Assembly (NCBI GenBank): GCA_019635315.1
Contig: JAHBZT010000001.1
Coordinates: 1,100,001 to 1,164,000, forward strand
Source: Rubrivivax sp.
GTDB taxonomy: Bacteria; Pseudomonadota; Gammaproteobacteria; Burkholderiales; Burkholderiaceae_C
Direction: 5' to 3'
Length of the DNA stretch: 64,000 nt
Shown: piece by piece, positions 55,763-64,000 of the stretch
Numbering within the stretch: position 1 is the first letter of the stretch
How the letters are laid out: every line of letters begins with the position of its first letter
Program-made: the position numbers and the translations under genes
Notes under the pieces: generated by a model
What the model was told of the DNA's origin: nothing
Database searches by the model: none
Seen by the model: the letters and a program-made list of their open reading frames with translations, nothing else

Positions 55763-56457
55763 ATGGGCCAGACCGTCAGCTTCCAGCGCCCCGACGGGGG
55801 CAGCGTCAACGGCTACCTCGCCGAGCCCGCAAATCCGAAGGGTGCGCCGGGCGTCGTCGTGATCCAGGAGTGGTGGGGCCTCAACGACCAGATCCGCGGC
55901 GTCGCCGACCGCTATGCCGAGCAGGGCTACCGCGCGCTGGTGCCCGACCTCTACCGCGGCAAGAGCACGCTCGAGGCGGCCGAGGCCGAGCACCTGATGA
56001 CGAACCTGAATTTCGGCGACGCCGCCGGGCAGGACGTGCGCGGCGCAGTGCAGTACCTCAAGGGCAGCGGCAGCGCAAAGGTCGGCGTCACCGGCTTCTG
56101 CATGGGCGGCGCGCTGACGGTGCTGTCCAGCGTCTTCGTGCCCGAGATGGACGCCGGCGTCGTGTTCTACGGCTACCCGCCGCTGGACTATGTCGATGCG
56201 TCGAAGATCAAGGCGCCGCTGATGGGGCACTGGGCGACGCAGGACGTGCCCTTCCCGATCGCCGGCGTCGATGCACTGGAGGCGAAGCTGCGCGCCGCCG
56301 GTGTGGCCTTCGAGTTCCACCGCTACGAGGCGCAGCACGCCTTCTTCAACGAGACGCAGGTCGGCGCAGGCAAGCTGCTGCCCGTGATCGAATACGAGCC
56401 GCAGGCGGCGGCGCTCGCCTGGCGTCGCACGCTGGACTTCTTCGGCAAGCACCTCAG

Positions 56458-56461
<4 letters not shown>
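55763..56461 (+). CDS. Dienelactone hydrolase family protein
   Basis: 232-aa alpha/beta hydrolase of the dienelactone hydrolase type: [31 protein letters not shown] (nucleophile Cys), [11 protein letters not shown] (Asp region) and [10 protein letters not shown] (His). ATG at 55763 after a strong AGGAGA. Cytoplasmic. Its last codon overlaps the egtB GTG (GTGA), so the two are coupled. Confidence 0.93.
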
Positions 56462-57756
<1,295 letters not shown>

Positions 57757-57906
57757 CGACCCTTGCGGCGCGGGGACCGCCATGGTCCGGCGGATTGCCG
57801 CGGTTCGTATCGTTCGTCCCTTGCCGGCGCTACCGCGGGCAGGCCGGCGTACAGCGCAGGCGTAGAGTGCGGCGTGGTCGCCACGATCGTCGCGGCCCGC
57901 CCGACC

Positions 57907-58692
57907 ATGCCCTACGACCGCCGCATCCGCTTCGACGGCCCGCTCGTCGCCTGGCACGAGCTGCGGCTGCTCGCGGATGCGGCGCGCTGGAGCGACGAAT
58001 ACCGCGCCGAGACGGCCCGCCTGATGGTGCCCGGCGACGGCTGGGTCGAGTGCGAGCGGGGCGGCCGGCGCTTCGCCTGCGATCGCATCAGCCCGCTGTG
58101 GCTGACGCCGGCTGCGCCGTACCGCCTGCGTCAGCCGCTGGCCGGGCAGCGCAGCACCGTGCTGGTGCTGCACCGGCCGCTGCCGGCGCCCACCGAGGCG
58201 CGGCCGCTGCTGGTGCCCCGGGCCCAGCTGGCGCTGGCGCGCTGGTCGGTCCGCCTGCGCAGGGGCGGCGTCGAGGCGCTGGCGCTGGAGGAGGCGGTGA
58301 TGGCGATCGTCGACGAGAGCCTGGGCCACGGTCCCGCGCGCCCGCCGCATCGCGGCCTCGAGCGGGCGCGCGCTTTTCTCGCCGCCGACCCCGGACGTGA
58401 CGCGACGCTGTCCGACATCGCTGCGGCCGCTGCCTGCTCGCCGTTCCACCTGGCCCGTGCCTTCCGGCATGCGACCGGCCTCAGCCTGCACGGCTACCGC
58501 ACCCGCCTGCGCATGGCGCTGGCGCTGCGCCGGCTGGGCGAGGGCGAGGACCGCCTGCCACTGCTGGCCGCCGAACTCGGCTATGCCAGCCACAGCCACT
58601 TCAGCGCCACCTTCAGGCGCTGGTTTGGCACGACGCCGGCCGGCCTGCGGCAGCAACTGCGCACGAATCCGACAGCGCTGCCCGCGCGCTGA
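57907..58692 (+). CDS. AraC-family transcription regulator
   Basis: 261-aa regulator: an N-terminal cupin-like sensing domain (about residues 1-150, MVPGDGWVECERGGRRFAC) and a C-terminal double HTH (TLSDIAAAAACSPFHLARAF, GYASHSHFSATFRRWFGTTP). ATG at 57907 without a clear ribosome site. Stands alone between egtB and a transporter it may control. Confidence 0.88.
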   Translation: MPYDRRIRFDGPLVAWHELRLLADAARWSDEYRAETARLMVPGDGWVECERGGRRFACDRISPLWLTPAAPYRLRQPLAGQRSTVLVLHRPLPAPTEARPLLVPRAQLALARWSVRLRRGGVEALALEEAVMAIVDESLGHGPARPPHRGLERARAFLAADPGRDATLSDIAAAAACSPFHLARAFRHATGLSLHGYRTRLRMALALRRLGEGEDRLPLLAAELGYASHSHFSATFRRWFGTTPAGLRQQLRTNPTALPAR

Positions 58693-58740
58693 GCGCAAGC
58701 TGCGTCGGCGGCGACGGTGCCGCGGCACGAGGAGGTGGCG

Positions 58741-59658
58741 ATGGCGGCAGGCGGCGAGCATGCGCGTGGGCAGGGCCTGGCCATGGGGCTGGCCGCGGCC
58801 CTGATCGGTGGCGGCTGGCAGGTCGCGACGCGCCAGGCCACGACGGGTGCCTTCGAGCCGACGGACCTGGCGCTGATCCGCTATGGCGTGCCGGCGCTGG
58901 TGCTGCTGCCGGTGCTGGCGCGCGGCGGCCTGCTGCCGCCAGGCGTGCCGAGGCTGCTGCTCGCGCTGCTGGTGCTCGGCGCCGGCCTGCCGTTCGGGCT
59001 GCTGGCGATGACCGGGTCGCGCCACGCGCCGGCGGCGCACATGGGCGTGCTGATGGCCGCCGGGTCGCCGCTGATCGCCGCCGCGCTGGCCTGGGCGCTG
59101 TGGCGCCAGCGGCCGTCGCCGCAGCGCCTGGCCGGCCTGGCGCTGATGGCGCTGGGCGTGGCGTTGCTCGCCGGCTCGTCGCTGGCCGGCTGGTCGCCCG
59201 CGCATGCACGCGGCGACCTGCTGTTCCTGCTCGCCGCCCTGCTGTGGGCCGGCTACACGCTGGGCTTCCGGCGCAGCGGCCTCGGTGCCTGGCAGGCGGC
59301 GGCGCTGGTCAACGCCTGGTCGCTGCTGCTGGTGCTGCCGGCGCTGGCCTGGCAGGGCGGCAGCGCGCTGGCGCGGGCCCCGGCCGCGGACCTGGGCTGG
59401 CAACTGCTGTGGCAGGGCCTGCTCGCCGGGCTGCTGGGGCTGTGGACCTACTCGCGAGCGATCGCACTGCTCGGCGCGGCGCAGGCCGCGGCCTTCGGCG
59501 CGCTGGCGCCGGTGGTCTCCGCGCTCGGCGGCTGGTGGTGGCTGGGCGACCGGCTGGGCGGCAGCGACCTGCTGGCGATCGCCGCGGCCGTGGCCGGCGT
59601 GCTGCTGGCCAGCGGGGCCTGGGCGGAGCGGCCGGTGCCGGCAGGCGCGCGGCGCTGA
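58741..59658 (+). CDS. DMT/EamA-family transporter
   Basis: 305-aa inner-membrane protein with ten hydrophobic segments and an EamA repeat layout (LAMGLAAALIGGGWQVATRQ; LFLLAALLWAGYTLGFRRSG). The start is the ATG at 58741 with GAGGAGG 6 bp upstream; a GTG at 58717 is less likely. Likely an exporter of amino acids or metabolites. Follows the AraC gene by 48 bp. Confidence 0.9.
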   Translation: MAAGGEHARGQGLAMGLAAALIGGGWQVATRQATTGAFEPTDLALIRYGVPALVLLPVLARGGLLPPGVPRLLLALLVLGAGLPFGLLAMTGSRHAPAAHMGVLMAAGSPLIAAALAWALWRQRPSPQRLAGLALMALGVALLAGSSLAGWSPAHARGDLLFLLAALLWAGYTLGFRRSGLGAWQAAALVNAWSLLLVLPALAWQGGSALARAPAADLGWQLLWQGLLAGLLGLWTYSRAIALLGAAQAAAFGALAPVVSALGGWWWLGDRLGGSDLLAIAAAVAGVLLASGAWAERPVPAGARR

Positions 59659-59736
59659 CGCCGGTCCGGCCACGGCGTGACACCGTCGCGGACGACGCAG
59701 CGCGGCCGGCGCGCCGGGGTGTCGCCACGGTGCAGC

Positions 59737-61257
59737 TCAGGCCATGCCCAGCGCGCGCAGGCTGGTGATGAGCCGCGCGCGCGCCTCGAGCAGGCGCGCA
59801 TCGCCGGCCGGCAGCCGGCGCTCGACCTGGCCGGCGTCGAACTGCGGGTGCCGTTCGGCATGCTCGCGCCAGGCCTCGCGTGCCGCCTCGGGCTGCTGCA
59901 GCTCCCACATCGCCGCCGCGTGGACCGGCGGCCACGACAGCAGCGGGTTGCTCAGCGCCGCGGTGCGGCTCCAGTCGTCGGCCAGCTCCAGCCGCCCGGC
60001 CATGTAGTGCGCGAAGGCCAGCCGGTACTGCCAGTCGGCGAGCAGCGGGTCGCGCGGGCTCAGGCGCAGCGCCTGCTCCAGCGCGGCCACCGCCTCGTCG
60101 GCCTGGCCGTTGAGGATCAGCGCATAGCCGTGCGTCGCGAAGGGCACCGGGCGCGGGCTGCGCTCCACGCCCGCGCTGCTGATGCGCAGCAGACCGGTCC
60201 AGTCGCGGCGCATGAAGGCATGGATGGCGCGCGCCTGGTCGGTGTGGTAGCACTCGCTGTCCAGCCGCTGCAGGCGGTCGAAGGCCTCGGCGATGCGCTC
60301 GCGCACCGCGTCCTCGCCGGCCAGCCAGCCGTTGAGCATCGCGTGCAGCGACAGCACGGTCAGGCCCCCCCAGCCGCGCACCGAGTCCGGGTCCAGCGCG
60401 ACCGCGCGCTCCAGCAGCCGCAGCGCCTGCTGCAGGTTGTCGGCGTTGAGGCCGCGGCTCCAGAGGGCCACGGCCTGCATCGCCAGGTCGTCGGCGCTGA
60501 CCTCCAGCGGTGACAGCGCCGCGCGCCGGGCCACCGCCGAGCGCAGCACCGCGGTGTGCAGCACGCGGCCGAGCTGGACGGCGAGGTCCGCCAGGCCCTG
60601 CGCGAGCCGCGCGCGCTCCACGTTGAAGGCCTCGGCCCAGCGCTACATGCCGCTGGCGCCGTCGATCAGCGCCAGGTTGAGCCGGATCGCGGGGCCGTCC
60701 ACGCGCAGGCTGCCGCGCACGACGTGGTGCACGCGCAGTTCGCGCGCCACCTGGCGCGGGTCCACCGGCTGCGTGCCGTAGGTCGCCACGGTGTCGCGCG
60801 CAATGACCAGCGCGCCGCGCAGCTGCGCGACCTCGGTCACCAGGTCGCCATGCAGCGCCTCGGCGAACCAGCCGAGCTCGCCGCCTTCGCCCTCCACGCG
60901 CAGCGGCAGCACGGCGATGGACAGCGCCGGGATCTCGTCGCCGGCCGTGGCCTCGTCGTCGGGCACCAGCCGGTAGCCGCGGCGCGCGACGTTGCGCAGC
61001 AGCCGGTGGCCGCTGTCGCCCAGCGCGCGCCGGATGTCGGCCACCGCCTGCGCGAGCGAGGTCTCGCCGACGACGACGTCGCGCCACACGGCGGTCATCA
61101 GCTCGTCCTTGCTGACGACCTCGCCGGCACGCCGGCCCAGCACGCACAGCAGCTCCAGCGCCTGGCGGCGCAGCGGCACCGGCCGCCCCTCGGCGTCCAG
61201 CAGTTCGCCGGCCGCCAGGTCCAGCGTGCGGCTGCCGAGGGCGAGGCGATTGTTCAT
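59737..61257 (-). pseudogene. Winged-helix/TPR (CadC-like) regulator interrupted by an in-frame TAG
   Basis: One reading frame of about 506 codons is interrupted by TAG at 60643-60645. Residues 1-~100 are a Trans_reg_C winged helix (RRQALELLCVLGRRAGEVVS...RNVARRGYRLV), then a TolB-like segment (IAVLPLRVEGE...) to residue 204. After the stop the same frame continues RWAEAFNVERARLAQGLADL with TPR repeats (LERAVALDPDSVRGWGGLT; LEQALRLSPRDPLLADW) to the end. The stop context (ATG TAG CGC TGG) looks like CAG to TAG within LIDGASGMQRWAEAF. Likely a recent nonsense mutation or readthrough site. Confidence 0.85.
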
Positions 61258-61344
61258 CGCGATTTCAATGTTTGCTCAAGACCCGCCGGGGCGCGAAGTC
61301 TACCGTTCACGGCCATCACGACACCGCTGCCCAGGACCCCTGCG

Positions 61345-62205
61345 ATGAAGCCCGCCGCCTTGCCCTTCCTGCTCGACCGCCGCCGCGCCGCCGCGGCGCC
61401 CGACGGCCCGCCCGCCGTGCTGCTGCTGCATGCGAGCGCCAGTTCGGCGCGCCAGTGGCAGGGCCTGGCCCAGGCGCTGCAGCCGCACTGGCGCGTGCTG
61501 GCGCCGGACTTCCACGGTCACGGCGAGCGCGACGCCTGGCGCGGCGACGCGCCGATGTCGCTGGCCGACGAGGCCGCGCTGGGCGCCGCGCTGCTCGCCG
61601 AGGCCGGCGGCGGCTTCGTCGTCGGCCACTCGTACGGCGGCGCCGTGGCGCTGACGCTGGCCAGCCGCTGGCCGTCGCTGGTGCACGGGCTGGTCGCCTA
61701 CGAGCCGGTGCTGCTGCGCCTGCTGATGGACGACGCCGGCAGCCGCGACATCGTGCGCGACGCCGCCGCCATCGCCCAGGGCCTGCGCGCGCTGCTGGAC
61801 CACGACCAGGACGAGCGTGCGGCGCGCCTGTTCGTCGAGTACTGGTCCGGCCCCGGGGCCTGGGAGCTGATGCCGCTCGGGCGCCGCGCCGCCGTCGTGA
61901 TGCGCATGCCCAGCGTGCTGCGCCAGTACGACGCGCTGGTGCGCGAGCCGGCGCCGCTGCCGCAGTTGTCGAGGCTGCGCCTGCCGGCGCTGCTGCTCAG
62001 CGGCGAGCGCACCGTGCGCCTCACGCGGCGCGTGGCCGCGCTGCTGCGCGAGGGCCTGCCGCAGGCGCATCACGAGGTGCTGCCCGGGCTGGACCACATG
62101 AGCCCGGTGACCCGGCCCGAGGCCTTCGAGCGCCGCGTGCTGCGCTTCCTGGCCCGGCAGGCCGCGGCCGCGGCGGCGCCGCCGCGGGTCGCCGCCGCGG
62201 GCTAG
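61345..62205 (+). CDS. Alpha/beta hydrolase
   Basis: 286-aa hydrolase: HASASSARQWQGLAQAL start, VVGHSYGGAVAL nucleophile (GHSYGG), LLLSGERT acid region and LDHMSPVTRPE catalytic His. ATG at 61345. Divergent from the interrupted regulator, 87 bp apart, so it is a plausible target of that regulator. Substrate unknown; a lipase or ester role is likely. Confidence 0.9.
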   Translation: MKPAALPFLLDRRRAAAAPDGPPAVLLLHASASSARQWQGLAQALQPHWRVLAPDFHGHGERDAWRGDAPMSLADEAALGAALLAEAGGGFVVGHSYGGAVALTLASRWPSLVHGLVAYEPVLLRLLMDDAGSRDIVRDAAAIAQGLRALLDHDQDERAARLFVEYWSGPGAWELMPLGRRAAVVMRMPSVLRQYDALVREPAPLPQLSRLRLPALLLSGERTVRLTRRVAALLREGLPQAHHEVLPGLDHMSPVTRPEAFERRVLRFLARQAAAAAAPPRVAAAG

Positions 62206-62305
62206 CGCGCCCGCCCCACCGCTTCTTCCCCCGTCGCAGGGTCTGCGACACCCCGTGCTGCCGGCAGCCGCCGGCGGACCCCGTTCGTCCCTCTGGAGCC
62301 CTCCC

Positions 62306-63139
62306 ATGAACGCAGTGCTCGACCATCCCCCCGCCACGCCCGACCTCGAAGCCGTCAAGCGGCGACAGCAGGCCACCTGGGCCAGCGGCGACTTCGCCGT
62401 CATCGGCACCACGCTGCAGATCGTCGGCGAGTCGCTCGCCGAGGCCGTCGACCTGCGCGCCGGCGAGCGCGTGCTCGACGTCGCCGCCGGCAACGGCAAC
62501 GCGACGCTGGCCGCGGCGCGCCGCTTCGCCGACGTCACCTCCACCGACTACGTGCCGGCGCTGCTGGACAAGGGCCGCGCACGCGCCGCGGCGGAGGGCC
62601 TGGCGGTGCAGTTCCAGGTCGCCGACGCGGAGGCGCTGCCGTTCCCCGACGCCCGCTTCGACGTCGTGCTGTCGACCTTCGGCGCGATGTTCACGCCCGA
62701 CCATCGCCGCAGCGCCGGCGAGATGCTGCGCGTGCTGCGCCCCGGCGGCCGGCTCGGGCTGGCCAACTGGACGCCCGAGGGCTTCATTGGCCGCCTGTTC
62801 AAGATCGTCGGCGCTCATGTGCCGCCGCCCGCGGGCGTCGCCTCGCCGGCGCTGTGGGGCACCGAGTCGCACCTGGCCGCGCTGTTCGGCGGCCAGGCCG
62901 CGCAGATCCGCTGCGAGCGCCGCGTCTTCAACTTCCGCTACCGCGGCATCGCGCACTGGCTGCAGGTGTTCCGCGACTACTACGGCCCCACGCACAAGGC
63001 CTTCGCGGCGCTCGACGCCGGCGGCCAGCAGGCCCTGCAGCACGACATCACGGTGCTGCTGGAGCAGGCCAACACCGGGGGCGTGTCGTCGCTGGTCGTG
63101 CCCGCGGAGTACCTCGAGATCGTCGTCACCAAACGCTGA
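62306..63139 (+). CDS. Class I SAM-dependent methyltransferase
   Basis: 277-aa methyltransferase: motif I RVLDVAAGNGNATLAAARR, motif II region DYVPALLDKGRA, then VADAEALPFPDARFDVVLST. UbiE/COQ5-like small-molecule methyltransferase; substrate not identifiable. Followed 9 bp later by a DUF3455 gene. Confidence 0.9.
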   Translation: MNAVLDHPPATPDLEAVKRRQQATWASGDFAVIGTTLQIVGESLAEAVDLRAGERVLDVAAGNGNATLAAARRFADVTSTDYVPALLDKGRARAAAEGLAVQFQVADAEALPFPDARFDVVLSTFGAMFTPDHRRSAGEMLRVLRPGGRLGLANWTPEGFIGRLFKIVGAHVPPPAGVASPALWGTESHLAALFGGQAAQIRCERRVFNFRYRGIAHWLQVFRDYYGPTHKAFAALDAGGQQALQHDITVLLEQANTGGVSSLVVPAEYLEIVVTKR

Positions 63140-63148
63140 GGACCTGTC

Positions 63149-63691
63149 ATGAAACCGATCCACCGCTTCTCCCCGATCCTGGCCGCGACCGCGGTCGCGC
63201 TGTGTGCGGCCGCCGCCGCGCCCGCGGCACGGGCCGTGCCGATCCAGACCACGCTGTCGCCGGCCGCGCACGAGTCGCCCCGCCTGCATGTCGGCGCCCG
63301 CGGCGTGCAGGTCTACCAGTGCCGGGCCCGGCCCGGCGGCCACGCCTGGACCCTGGTCGCGCCCGAGGCCGACCTGTTCGACAGCGACGGCCGCCTGGTC
63401 GGCAGTCACGGCGCCGGCCCGAGCTGGCGCTTCGTCGACGGGCGCCGCGTCACCGCGCGGCTGAAGGCCCGCGCCGATGCGCCGCGGCCGGACGACATCC
63501 CGTGGCTGCTGCTCGAGACCCGCACGCAGTGGCCGGGCGAAGGCCGCACCGGCACCCACGGCAGGCTGACCAGCATCCAGCGCATCCACACGCGCGGCGG
63601 CGCCGCGCCCGCCGCGGGCTGCGACACCGCCACCGCGGGCAGCACCGTGCGCGTGCCCTACACGGCCGAGTACGTGCTGTACGGGCACTGA
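63149..63691 (+). CDS. DUF3455 exported protein
   Basis: 180-aa protein of DUF3455 with a signal peptide (LAATAVALCAAAAAPAARAV) and the family core RGVQVYQCRARPGGHAWTLV and HGAGPSWRFVDG; one Cys pair (QCR; GCDT). Function unknown. It follows the methyltransferase by 9 bp and precedes another exported protein gene by 41 bp. Confidence 0.88.
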   Translation: MKPIHRFSPILAATAVALCAAAAAPAARAVPIQTTLSPAAHESPRLHVGARGVQVYQCRARPGGHAWTLVAPEADLFDSDGRLVGSHGAGPSWRFVDGRRVTARLKARADAPRPDDIPWLLLETRTQWPGEGRTGTHGRLTSIQRIHTRGGAAPAAGCDTATAGSTVRVPYTAEYVLYGH

Positions 63692-63732
63692 GCGCCAGGC
63701 CCGACCCTTCACCGACCTCACAGGACATCCCC

Positions 63733-64000
63733 ATGCAACACCGAATCCACCCCCTGCTGGCCGCCGGCGCCGTCGCGCTCACGCTGGCCCTCGCCGGACC
63801 GGCCCGCGCCGACGCGGTCACCGACTGGAACCTGCACGCCAACCACTTCGTCGTCGAAGCCAAGCTCGGCACGCCGCCGGCGATCCGCGTGCTCGCCTTC
63901 GTGCAGACCGCCGTGCTGGAGGCGCTGCAGGCCGCCTTGCCGCAGCGCGGCCGGCCGGCGGCGAGCGCCGATGCCGCCGTGGCCGCCGCCAACCGCACCG
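63733..64000 (+). CDS. Probable vanadium haloperoxidase/PAP2-related exported protein, N-terminus
   Basis: The first 89 codons of a gene cut off by the window end. Signal peptide (LLAAGAVALTLALAGPARA) then AVTDWNLHANHFVVEAKL and IRVLAFVQTAVLEALQAAL, resembling the N-terminus of vanadium-dependent haloperoxidase-like PAP2 proteins. The catalytic region lies outside the window, so the assignment is tentative. Confidence 0.55.
   Translation, partial: MQHRIHPLLAAGAVALTLALAGPARADAVTDWNLHANHFVVEAKLGTPPAIRVLAFVQTAVLEALQAALPQRGRPAASADAAVAAANRT

Overview
The window is about 73% GC, densely coded and rich in respiratory and sulfur-oxidation genes. Gene content (narGHJI with a PpiC-type protein, soxXYZA, PPi-dependent phosphofructokinase, an AlgP/H1-like protein, DUF1415, RdgC) points to a betaproteobacterium of the Burkholderiales, probably near the Rubrivivax/Leptothrix/Ideonella group. 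That placement is an inference from gene content and base composition; no rRNA or tRNA gene was seen.

Layout. 1-9351 (+): nitrate respiration, with the end of a NarK transporter, narGHJI, a PpiC-type isomerase and a beta-carbonic anhydrase. 9468-13107 (+): universal stress protein, hemerythrin-like protein and the NarX/NarL two-component system, preceded by a candidate Fnr/Anr box. 13129-18879: H1-like protein, PPi-phosphofructokinase, alpha/beta hydrolase, 5'-nucleotidase and a chemoreceptor. 18941-24611 (+): a frameshifted secreted protein, then a DUF2796/ABC transporter/DUF3299 group resembling zinc-uptake (zrg-type) clusters, and an AI-2E family permease. 24656-30167: three uncharacterised genes, then tal-pgi and an amidohydrolase.

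30168-34612 is a clearly foreign island: GC is visibly lower, it has non-coding flanks, and it carries a tightly coupled minus-strand operon of four genes. These are a 73-aa protein, a 630-aa protein with an HELSH zinc-peptidase-like motif, a 220-aa unknown and a SIR2-domain protein. I think this is the best candidate in the window for an undescribed, probably anti-phage, system.

34613-50234: an SPFH/zinc-ribbon/small membrane protein operon, RdgC, secreted proteins, an EEP-family nuclease, a Pat-type acyl-CoA synthetase/acetyltransferase divergent from a Crp-family regulator, a membrane cNMP-binding protein, a CAP-domain lipoprotein, PanE and DUF1415. 50231-55595 (-): soxXYZA, split between soxX and soxY by a 741-bp block that holds two equal-sized (237 bp) inverted-repeat modules with a shared core. 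It lies downstream of an IorAB-like molybdenum hydroxylase whose end overlaps soxX. 55763-64000: dienelactone hydrolase-egtB, an AraC regulator, a DMT exporter, a winged-helix/TPR regulator broken by an in-frame TAG, a hydrolase, a methyltransferase, DUF3455, and the start of a probable vanadium haloperoxidase-like protein.

How the genes fit together. NarXL probably controls the adjacent nitrate reductase operon. Sox gene products feed electrons from reduced sulfur into the respiratory chain. PPi-PFK, Pgi and transaldolase belong to central sugar metabolism. The SIR2 island is functionally separate from its surroundings.
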